NCBI RefSeq assembly: GCF_000240225.1
Contig: NZ_AGUD01000216.1
Location: forward strand, 1-38,927
DNA from: Patulibacter medicamentivorans
GTDB taxonomy: Bacteria > Actinomycetota > Thermoleophilia > Solirubrobacterales > Solirubrobacteraceae
Reading direction: 5' to 3'
DNA: 38,927 bases
The notes beneath the pieces were generated by a model, which was given only the letters and a program-made list of their open reading frames with translations, made no database searches and was not told the origin of the DNA. Shown piece by piece: positions 32,813 to 38,927 of the stretch. Positions within the stretch are counted from its first letter, which is position 1; each line of letters begins with the position of its first letter. The position numbers and the translations under genes were made by a program.

Positions 32813-33235
32813 ATGGCCGCGAACGCGACGATCGAAGGCCCCCAACCGCTGGTCGTGCTCCGCGATCGGCGGGTGACGGCGACGGCGCCGAACGTCGATC
32901 GCCTGGTCGTCGGGTGCGCCGGCGTGGTGATCCTGGACGGTCGCGGCTACGCCGCGCAGCTGCGCACCCACCGCTGGTGCCCGTGGCTGGTGGCCGAGGA
33001 CCGCAGGCGGATGGTCGGCGGGCTGCTGCGGCAGGTCGAGGCCGTCCGGCTGACCCTCGACGGCCTCGGGCTCACCGACGTGCCGGTCCGCGGCGTGATC
33101 GACGATCCCGGCACGCGCCGGGTCCCCGGTCGCGGGCGCCGGGCCGCGGCGCGGCAGCTGGCGCGGCTGGCGGCGGGCCCGCCGGTGCTCGATGCCGACG
33201 ACGTGCGCCGGGTCGCCTGGATCCTCGGCGTCTGA
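32813..33235 (+). CDS. Degenerate NERD-domain paralogue
   Basis: A 140-residue protein resembling the C-terminal two thirds of the NERD protein at 2237-2905. NVDRLVVGCAGVVILDGRGY (27-46) corresponds to NIDHIVIARSGVWVIDSKRY there, and DVPVRGVIDD to EVPVRGALCF. It lacks the N-terminal GxxGE helix, and the active-site lysine is arginine (D42-G-R44 instead of D-S-K), so nuclease activity is doubtful. A binding or regulatory role is more likely. The ATG at 32813 has no ribosome-binding site, and the leader holds two strong inverted repeats. It ends 54 bases before the convergent helicase gene. Confidence 0.65.
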   Translation: MAANATIEGPQPLVVLRDRRVTATAPNVDRLVVGCAGVVILDGRGYAAQLRTHRWCPWLVAEDRRRMVGGLLRQVEAVRLTLDGLGLTDVPVRGVIDDPGTRRVPGRGRRAAARQLARLAAGPPVLDADDVRRVAWILGV

Positions 33236-33289
33236 GCGCCGATCCGCGGGCACCCCGACGAGCGACGGCGGCCCGCCCGCCGGGGCCGC

Positions 33290-35884
33290 TCAGTCCTCGC
33301 CGCCACGCTCCCGCAGCGCGCGGATCACGGCCAGGGTGACCGGCTCGCTGTCGCGCGTCCGCCCGTCGACCACCGCGTCGATCAGCTCGCGCTTCTGCCG
33401 CAGGATCTCGCCCATCTCGCGGTCGACGCCGTCGGAGGCCAGCAGGTACCAGGCGGTGACGGCGTCGCGCTGACCGATCCGGTGGCAGCGGTCCTCGGCC
33501 TGGGCGTGCATCGCGGGCGTCCAGTCGAGCTCGAGGAAGGCGACGTTCGAGGCCCGGGTGAGGGTGATGCCCTGGGCGGCGGCGCGCATCGAGCAGACGA
33601 TCAGGTTGGCGCCGCCGCCACGCCCGCGGCCGCGCGTCGCGGCGGCGCTCGCCAGGTCGACCACGGTGGCGTCGCTCGCCCGCTCGTCGTCGTCGCGCGT
33701 CGCGGCCGCGCGATCGCGCTCCGCGAACGGGCCCTCGATCACGACGCCGTCCTCGTCGTCGAGCGGGGCGCCCGCCGGGAGCCCCGCCTGGAACCGCCGC
33801 ACCGCCTCGTCGCGGGCGATCGCGCTGTCGTCGCCCAGCACGTGGACCGCCTGGGGGAAGCGGGCGAGCACCGCCTCCTGGATCTCGCGATGCTGGGCGA
33901 AGACGACGAGCGGCTCGCCGTGGGCGAGGAAGTCCGAGATCCACGCCAGCGCGCCCGGCAGCTTGCCGCGCGCCGACAGCCGCCGCAGGTGGTTCAGCCG
34001 CACCAGCTGCTCGGCGCGGATGGCGGCGGCGATCTTGGCGTCGATCTCGCGCAGGTCCAGCGGCTGGGTCCGCAGCCAGGCGACCACGTCCTTCTCGGCC
34101 AGCCGGTACTCGGCCAGGTTGTCGAGCTCGAGCGGGACCTCGACCTGGCGCTTGGCCGGCAGCTGCGGCAGCACGTCGGCCTTCAGCCGCCGCACGTAGC
34201 CGTGGGCGCGCAGGTGCCAGTGCAGGCGGTCGTGGCCCCAGTCGCCGTTGGCGCCGCGGAAGCGCCGCGCCAGCTCGGCGCCGGAGCCGAAGTCGCGCAG
34301 CCGGTCGATCAGCCGCAGCTGGCTGGTCAGCTCGCGCGGCTGGTTGAGCACCGGCGTGCCGGTCAGGGCCAGCTTGAGGCCGTCGGGCACGATCGTGCCC
34401 GCCAGCTTCTGGGCGGCCTTGGTGCGCTTGGCGGTCGGGGCCTTGCAGTAGTGGGACTCGTCGAAGACCACCGCGCGGGCCCGGCGGGCGGCCAGCCGCT
34501 CGTGATGGTCGGCGACGATCTCGTAGTTCAGGACCACGATCTCGGCGGTCGCGGGATCGGTCGCCGCCGGATCGCCGCCGGCCTCGGCCGCGGGCTCGCG
34601 CCGCCACTGCCGCGGGTCGCGTCCGTGCAGCACGGCGACCGTTCGGTGGGGCAGCCAACGGGCCGCCTCGCGTTGCCAGGTGAGCTTCATCCCGGCGGGG
34701 CAGACGACGATCGCCGGCAGGGCGCCGTCGGCCTCGATCGCGGCCAGCGCCTGGACCGTCTTGCCGAGGCCCTGCTCGTCGGCGACGAAGGTCCGCCGCT
34801 GCCGCAGGACGTAGCGGACGCCGGCGTGCTGGAACGGCTGCAACGTGCCGCCGAGCCGCAGCGGCTCGCCGGCCACGGTCCGCTTGACCGGGTTGGCCTT
34901 GGCGGCCGACGAGAGCGCGATCGTCTCGGCGCGCTGCTCGCGCTGGACCCGCATGGTCGCCAGCTGGTCGCCGGCCGGGGCGGTGACGAGGACCCCCTGG
35001 TGCTCGCGCAGCAGGGCGTCGACCTGGTCGACGATCGCCGGGTCGGCCGGGACGGCGATGGTCACCGCCGGGTCGACCGGGGCGTCGCCGGGCCGGTAGC
35101 CGGGGCGGTGGCTGGTCTCCAGCGACTCGGCCTCGGGCAGCAGGGCGAAGCCGCGGTGGACGCGAGCGCTCCAGCCCGGCAGCAGCTCCAGGCGCGGCTG
35201 GTCGTGCTCGTCGCGGCCCAGCCGCAGCGTCGCGGCGGCCGGCATCCGGCCCAGCCGCAGCTCGGCCGCGGCCAGCATCACGACCGGGTCGACGGACAGC
35301 TGGGGCAGCCGGTCGAGGACCGCGACCCCGTCGGCGTCGAAGGACAGCAGGTGCACGGGGGAGACCGGCTCGCGGCCGGCGACCGCGGTCGCCCGTGCGG
35401 CGGTCGCGCCCGTGGCGTCGCCCTCGGCGCCACGTCCGTCGCCGTCGGCTTCGGCCTCGCCGGCCCGGTCGTCGCTGCCCTCGCTGCCCTCGTCGCCTTC
35501 GCCGGTCGCGGTCGCGACCGGCCGCTCGGCCGACGCCACCAGCGCCGCCGGCGCCGTGCCGTAGACGGTGGTGACCGCGAGCCGCGGCCCGCTCGCCGTC
35601 TCGACGACCGACGCCTCGCCGTGCCAGGTCGCCAGGCCGCCCAGCCAGTCGGCGGCCGTCGCGTCCAGGCGCAGGTTGGCCTGCGGGTGATCGAGCAGCC
35701 CGCGCACGATCAGCGCCGCACGCGCGGACAGCGGTGCCCGCCAGCGGCGCCCGGACCAGTCGAAGTAGCGGCCGGGGATCCGCCGGACGTCGTCGTTCAG
35801 CCAGCGCGGGACGTCGAGGACCAGCTCCGGGGCTCCGTGGCCCCGGGTCTCGATCGTGATCGGGAAGTCGTCGACGGCGGTGAT
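33290..35884 (-). CDS. SNF2-family helicase (HARP/SMARCAL1-like)
   Basis: An about 864-residue DNA-dependent ATPase/translocase. Counting from the GTG at 35707, Walker A (ADEQGLGKT) lies at 309-317, the DExH box is FDESHYCK, motif III is LTGTPVLNQP, and motifs V-VI are AQGITLTRASNVAFLELDW and EDRCHRIGQRDAV. The N-terminal part holds a Gly/Asp/Glu-rich insert (about 65-100). The only ATG, GTG or TTG in frame is GTG 35707, yet coding-quality sequence continues 59 codons further (VLDVPRWLNDDVRRIPGRYF, then DWSGRRWRAPLSARAALIV), matching the family's HARP-like N-terminus. Third-position GC drops upstream of ATC 35884, which lies 7 bases after TACCGT, so I place the start there. Such enzymes remodel stalled forks or annealed strands. 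The start codon is the main doubt. Confidence 0.8.
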   Translation of the reverse strand: MTAVDDFPITIETRGHGAPELVLDVPRWLNDDVRRIPGRYFDWSGRRWRAPLSARAALIVRGLLDHPQANLRLDATAADWLGGLATWHGEASVVETASGPRLAVTTVYGTAPAALVASAERPVATATGEGDEGSEGSDDRAGEAEADGDGRGAEGDATGATAARATAVAGREPVSPVHLLSFDADGVAVLDRLPQLSVDPVVMLAAAELRLGRMPAAATLRLGRDEHDQPRLELLPGWSARVHRGFALLPEAESLETSHRPGYRPGDAPVDPAVTIAVPADPAIVDQVDALLREHQGVLVTAPAGDQLATMRVQREQRAETIALSSAAKANPVKRTVAGEPLRLGGTLQPFQHAGVRYVLRQRRTFVADEQGLGKTVQALAAIEADGALPAIVVCPAGMKLTWQREAARWLPHRTVAVLHGRDPRQWRREPAAEAGGDPAATDPATAEIVVLNYEIVADHHERLAARRARAVVFDESHYCKAPTAKRTKAAQKLAGTIVPDGLKLALTGTPVLNQPRELTSQLRLIDRLRDFGSGAELARRFRGANGDWGHDRLHWHLRAHGYVRRLKADVLPQLPAKRQVEVPLELDNLAEYRLAEKDVVAWLRTQPLDLREIDAKIAAAIRAEQLVRLNHLRRLSARGKLPGALAWISDFLAHGEPLVVFAQHREIQEAVLARFPQAVHVLGDDSAIARDEAVRRFQAGLPAGAPLDDEDGVVIEGPFAERDRAAATRDDDERASDATVVDLASAAATRGRGRGGGANLIVCSMRAAAQGITLTRASNVAFLELDWTPAMHAQAEDRCHRIGQRDAVTAWYLLASDGVDREMGEILRQKRELIDAVVDGRTRDSEPVTLAVIRALRERGGED

Positions 35885-35918
35885 GCCCTCAACGGTAGGG
35901 GACGGCGAGCGCCGGCCC

Positions 35919-36761
35919 TCAGTCGTCGGAGACGGTCTTCGGCGTCGTCAGCCGCTGGGCCTTGTCGTTGCCGACGGCGCGCAGCACGACGCCGGGCAGG
36001 ACGCCGCGCAGCGCGGCGACGATCTCGTACTTGCGCGGCACGTAGCGCTCGGCCTTGCCGTGCAGGCCGCAGGCGACGACCGCCTCGGCGACCTGCTCCT
36101 GGGTGCCGAGCACGTACTTGCCGAAGCGGCTCTCGACCAGCTCGGTCTGGGGGAAGCCCTCGGTCGGGACGAACCCGGGCAGGACGTTGCCGACGTGGAC
36201 CCCGTGCGGGGCCTCCTCGGCCCGCAGGCCGTCGGTCCAGAGCGCCAGCGCGGCCTTGCTGGCGGAGTAGGCCGCGGCCCCGGCGCGGCCGACCCGGGCC
36301 GCGGTCGAGGAGATGTTGACGATCGCGCTCGGGGCGCTGGCGCGCAGGTCCGGCAGCAGCGCCTCGGTCAGCCGCACGACCGCGTCGAAGTTGATCGCCA
36401 TCGTCTTGCGGACGTTCTCCCAGCCGCCGCGCTCCTCGCCGAAGCGGGCGCGGTAGCCGGCGCCGGCGTTGTTGACCAGCAGCGTCGGCGCCCCGTGGTG
36501 CTCGCGGACGTGGTCGCGGACGGCGGCCGGCGCGGCGTCCTCGGTGAGGTCGGCGGCGACGTAGGTCACCGTGCCCTCGGGGCGGCCGGCGCCCAGCTCC
36601 GCGGCCAGCTCGGCGAGCCGCTCCTCGCGGCGGGCGACCAGCACCAGGCGGGCGCCCGGCTCTTGGATCAGCCGCTTGGCGATCGCGACGCCGAAGCCGC
36701 TGGAGGCGCCGGTGATCACGGCCACCAGCGGGCCGGCGGGGCGGGAGGCGGACGTGCTCAT
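35919..36761 (-). CDS. Short-chain dehydrogenase/reductase
   Basis: A 280-residue classical SDR distinct from the one at 17396. The cofactor motif is TGASSGFG, LVNNAGAG lies mid-chain, the catalytic Ser is in NISSTA, and Tyr/Lys are in YSASKAAL. A C-terminal extension of about 60 residues (KAERYVPRKYEIVAAL, then RGVLPGVVLRAVGND) is of the kind found in DltE/YqjQ-like reductases, with a basic amphipathic part that may touch the membrane. The substrate is unknown. The ATG at 36761 was chosen; an extra six codons (MRCDGG) are open upstream. It lies 34 bases upstream of the helicase start on the same strand, so the two could be co-transcribed. Confidence 0.88.
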   Translation of the reverse strand: MSTSASRPAGPLVAVITGASSGFGVAIAKRLIQEPGARLVLVARREERLAELAAELGAGRPEGTVTYVAADLTEDAAPAAVRDHVREHHGAPTLLVNNAGAGYRARFGEERGGWENVRKTMAINFDAVVRLTEALLPDLRASAPSAIVNISSTAARVGRAGAAAYSASKAALALWTDGLRAEEAPHGVHVGNVLPGFVPTEGFPQTELVESRFGKYVLGTQEQVAEAVVACGLHGKAERYVPRKYEIVAALRGVLPGVVLRAVGNDKAQRLTTPKTVSDD

Positions 36762-36824
36762 GCCTCCATCACAGCGCATCGCGGGGCCCGGCGCACGTCG
36801 GAGCGCGATCGGGCCGGGACGGGG

Positions 36825-37754
36825 CTAGGCCGGCGGCGCGCCCGATCGGCCGGCGGGATCGCCGCGGCGGCTGACCGCGTCCCGCTCGAGATCCTGGGCC
36901 AGCCGCACGCGCAGCTCGCCCCGCAGGTCCTCGAGCGTGGTCTTCAGCTCGTCGATCTTGTCCTCGACCGCGACGATCAGGTCGTCCTCGCGGCCGTCGG
37001 TGGCGGCCGCCGCGGCCCGCTCGCGGATCCGCTTCTCCTCGCGGTCCTGGGCCCGCGCCTCCTCCATCGAGCCGATCACGATCCCGATGAAGAGGTTGAA
37101 GACCAGGAACGACGCGACCAGGACGTAGGACAGGTAGAAGAGCAGCGTCCAGTCGCTCAGGTCGCGGCCGGCGGCGATGTAGTCGGGCAGGTTCTCGAGC
37201 GTCAGCAGGACGAACATCGTGACCATCGCGCTGCCGATCGTCCCGAACTGCTCGGGGTCGTGGTCGTGGAAGATCAGCCAGCCGACCATCCCGTAGACGT
37301 AGATCAGCAGCGCGCTCATCACCGCCAGGCTGGCGACGCCCGGGATCGAGCGCAGGACCGCGCCGAAGATCACCTGCAGGTCGGGCAGGAACCGGACGAC
37401 CCGCACGATCCGGGCCAGCCGCAGCAGCCGCAGGAGGGTCGCGTTCTCGCGCAGGCCGGGCAGGAAGCTGGCCACGACCACGACCAGGTCGAACAGGTTC
37501 CAGCGGTTGCCGGCGAAGCGGCGGACGGTCGCCCGCGGGCCGGCGGGATCGAGCGACGCGACCATCCGCAGCAGCAGCTCGACGACGAAGACGCCGAGGA
37601 AGACGTCGTTGAGCCGCCGCAGCAGGGTGCCCTGGGCGTCGACCACGGCCGGGTAGGTCTCCGCGCCGAGGACCAGGGCGTTGGCCACGATCACCAGCAG
37701 GATCGCGGCATCGAAGCGTGAGGAGCCGACGAGGCGGCGGCAGCGCGCGATCAT
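36825..37754 (-). CDS. Voltage-gated cation channel of the bacterial Nav type with altered filter
   Basis: A 309-residue six-helix ion channel subunit, expected to assemble as a tetramer in the membrane. S1-S3 cover about residues 15-100 (ILLVIVANALVLGAE; FLGVFVVELLLRMV; NLFDLVVVVASFLPG). S4 (107-121) carries arginines at 109, 112, 115, 118 and 121, a regular voltage sensor. The pore loop has TLENLPD at 185-191 where NaChBac/NavAb have TLESW. S6 is FNLFIGIVIGSM. A C-terminal coiled coil (about 257-292) follows, as in BacNav tetramerisation tails. It should pass Na+ and/or Ca2+. An 18-base palindrome (37772-37789) sits just upstream of the ATG at 37754, suggesting repressor control. Confidence 0.9.
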   Translation of the reverse strand: MIARCRRLVGSSRFDAAILLVIVANALVLGAETYPAVVDAQGTLLRRLNDVFLGVFVVELLLRMVASLDPAGPRATVRRFAGNRWNLFDLVVVVASFLPGLRENATLLRLLRLARIVRVVRFLPDLQVIFGAVLRSIPGVASLAVMSALLIYVYGMVGWLIFHDHDPEQFGTIGSAMVTMFVLLTLENLPDYIAAGRDLSDWTLLFYLSYVLVASFLVFNLFIGIVIGSMEEARAQDREEKRIRERAAAAATDGREDDLIVAVEDKIDELKTTLEDLRGELRVRLAQDLERDAVSRRGDPAGRSGAPPA

Positions 37755-37771
37755 TCCCGGCGGAATCGTGG

Positions 37772-37789
37772 CAGATCAGCGCTGATCTG
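37772..37789. promoter_or_regulatory. Perfect 18-base palindrome before the channel gene
   Basis: CAGATCAGC-GCTGATCTG, with no spacer, starts 17 bases upstream of the channel's start codon. A 13-base part (AGCGCTGATCTGG) also occurs at 57-69. It is an operator candidate. Confidence 0.5.
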
Positions 37790-37834
37790 GCGCGCTTGCG
37801 GTTGCCGGCGGGAGGGGCGTCCGCGCTCGCGGAG

Positions 37835-37856
37835 CGCCGTCGATCTGTCGACGGCG
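37835..37856 (-). terminator. Hairpin after the secreted repeat-protein gene
   Basis: Perfect 9-base arms CGCCGTCGA (37835-37843) and TCGACGGCG (37848-37856) with a 4-base loop, 75-97 bases beyond the stop of the minus-strand gene ending at 37932. There is no T run. Confidence 0.4.
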
Positions 37857-37931
37857 GTGCGGGGTGGGGGATGGCGGCGAGCGTGCCGGGCGCGCTCGCC
37901 GCCGTCCCCGCCGTGACCCCGCGGTCTCGCC

Positions 37932-38696
37932 CTACTTCTTGGTGCGGCTCTGGTCGACGACCGACGTGGCCGCCAGCGGCTGCGTCGCCTCGGCGCCCTT
38001 GGCCAGCCGCACGTGGACGACGACCTTGTCGCCGACGCGCAGGTCGCTGGCCTCGTTGCGCGTCCCGTTGCCGTCGTTGTCGCGGGCGCGGATCCGCGCG
38101 TCGGCGATCGAGAAGTCGACGGTCTGGGCCTTGTAGGCCTTGGCCGCGTGGTTGCCGCCGGTCACGGCGACCGAGATCGTCTTGGCGGCGCCGTCGGCCT
38201 TGGCGATCGTGCCCTTGAACAGCAGGTTGCGCTTGGCCTTCTTCGGCGTCGTCGCGATCACCGTACGCGCGACGAGGGTCGGGGCCCCGGCCGGCGCGCC
38301 GGGCGCGGCCGCGGCCTTGGTCGCGATCACGATCACGTGGTCGCCCACGCGCAGGTCCTGGATCTCGCCGCGCGTGCCGTCGCCGTCGTTGTCGGGGGCG
38401 ACGACCTTGGCGCCGTCGAGCGAGACGGTGACGGCCTCGCCGACGTCGCCGCGGCCGCGCTTGTTGCCGCCGTGGACCGTCAGGGTCAGCGTCTTGGCGG
38501 TCGCGTCGACCGCGGTCACGCCACCGCTCACGACGACGGTGCGGCCGGCGGGCTTCGAGCCGTGCTCGGGCTTGGTGGTCGTGCCGGTCCCGTGGCCGGG
38601 CTTGTCGCCGCTCTTGCCGTGGTCGGCGAGCGCGGCGGCGGGCAGCGCCAGGATCGCGGCGCCAGCGAGGGCGGCGATGGTGCGGGTGGAGGTCAT
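37932..38696 (-). CDS. Secreted protein with two DUF5666-like repeats containing calcium-loop-like sequences
   Basis: A 254-residue exported protein. The signal peptide covers residues 1-24 (AGAAILALPAAALADHG, cleavage after ALA). A Lys/Gly/Thr linker is followed by two homologous repeats of about 75 residues (about 52-128 and 158-232). Each has a beta-rich start (GGVTAVDATAKTLTLTV; GTIAKADGAAKTISVAV), then an acidic loop, DNDGDGTRGE or DNDGNGTRNE, then DLRVGDHVIV or DLRVGDKVVV. The fold resembles DUF5666 small barrels. The DxDxDG-like loop recalls EF-hand/thrombospondin-3 calcium sites but lacks a glutamate at position 12. The start ATG 38696 has a GGAAGGGACC ribosome-binding site. It is probably a cell-surface or extracellular protein; the function is unknown. 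Confidence 0.75.
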   Translation of the reverse strand: MTSTRTIAALAGAAILALPAAALADHGKSGDKPGHGTGTTTKPEHGSKPAGRTVVVSGGVTAVDATAKTLTLTVHGGNKRGRGDVGEAVTVSLDGAKVVAPDNDGDGTRGEIQDLRVGDHVIVIATKAAAAPGAPAGAPTLVARTVIATTPKKAKRNLLFKGTIAKADGAAKTISVAVTGGNHAAKAYKAQTVDFSIADARIRARDNDGNGTRNEASDLRVGDKVVVHVRLAKGAEATQPLAATSVVDQSRTKK

Positions 38697-38802
38697 CTGG
38701 TCCCTTCCGTTCGGGGTCGTGGGTCTCGGGGAGACGCTCTTCGCCGGTCGGCGAGGAGCCCGAGCTCCCGATGTCCAAACGCGCCGGGTCGGCCAGGGTC
38801 AG

Positions 38803-38927
38803 GTGCGATCTCCGCCGGACGCCGGATCGGCGCGCGGCGGTGCCGGCGAGGCGCCGCGGCCGGCCGCGCCCGATCCGCGCGACCCGCGGTCCGCGGACGG
38901 CGTCGTCGGGCTGGCGCCGGTGGCGGC
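38803..38927 (+). CDS. Possible start of a gene running off the window
   Basis: From GTG 38803 a frame of 41 codons has high third-position GC and a Pro/Ala/Asp-rich product (VRSPPDAGSARGGAGEA and onward, ending VVGLAPVA at the edge). The composition fits a disordered N-terminal region. There is no clear ribosome-binding site, so it is only a candidate. The 38697-38802 gap shows nothing else. Confidence 0.25.
   Translation, partial: MRSPPDAGSARGGAGEAPRPAAPDPRDPRSADGVVGLAPVA

Noticed and set aside
35430-35515. Short repeated GAC/GAG-type runs as a microsatellite
   Set aside because: They encode the acidic low-complexity insert of the helicase in frame; no intergenic repeat is involved.
33482-36319. 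A 945-codon open frame on the plus strand opposite the helicase and SDR
   Set aside because: It is a shadow of the helicase and SDR genes, with repetitive Arg/Gly/Val-rich content and no family signature.

Overview
The window is very GC-rich chromosomal DNA. Codons end almost always in G or C, GTG starts are frequent, and many genes sit directly behind a TANNNT element with no ribosome-binding site. The gene set suggests a high-GC actinobacterium, and a Solirubrobacterales/Thermoleophilia-type organism is my best guess. It includes a FadR-type GntR regulator, an Lrp-linked branched-chain keto acid dehydrogenase operon, TrpB2, a sirtuin, a RelA/SpoT-domain protein and many small secreted actinobacterial-style proteins. 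I see no tRNA, rRNA, CRISPR array, insertion sequence or phage gene.

Layout. Positions 192-7463 hold mixed housekeeping and unknown genes: TrpB2, two small secreted proteins, a NERD-domain protein, an S4 RNA-binding protein, a short coiled-coil protein coupled to a Sir2 deacetylase, a YbaK-type deacylase and a DUF5519-like protein behind a MerR/SoxR-type promoter. Positions 7505-20669 are one large co-directional operon. It begins with a textbook promoter, an operator-like inverted repeat and a GntR/FCD regulator. It then encodes a HyuA ATPase subunit, a HyuB subunit fused to an acetone-carboxylase-gamma-like zinc module, a ribose-type ABC importer (lipoprotein, double ATPase, two permeases), a short-chain dehydrogenase, an aldehyde dehydrogenase and a decarboxylating dehydrogenase of the tartrate/isopropylmalate family. 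Most junctions overlap by 1-11 bases. The genes read as a complete uptake-and-oxidation pathway for an unidentified small molecule, and this is the best candidate here for an undescribed system.

Positions 20714-25246 (minus strand) are a branched-chain amino acid operon: leucine-type dehydrogenase, E1alpha, E1beta and E2. A divergent Lrp/AsnC regulator lies at 25405, and no E3 gene is present. Positions 25829-32622 hold an ACT-domain protein, a patatin-like lipase, an unknown protein paralogous to the one at 3138, an RNA 2',3'-cyclic phosphodiesterase, a small membrane protein, a zinc-ribbon protein, a RelA/SpoT-domain protein and a ferritin-like protein. Positions 32813-38696 hold a degenerate NERD paralogue, a SNF2/HARP-like helicase with no ordinary start codon at its apparent N-terminus, a second short-chain dehydrogenase, a voltage-gated cation channel with an altered selectivity filter, and a secreted protein with two repeats containing calcium-loop-like sequences.

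Three features run across the window. A helically phased CGGCAC array lies upstream of two paralogous unknown genes, with a decayed copy before the coiled-coil/sirtuin pair. Start codons repeatedly sit 6-8 bases after a TANNNT box, which suggests leaderless transcription. Two convergent gene pairs share their stop codons inside a single CTAG. Functions are inferred from sequence motifs read by eye; no database search was possible.
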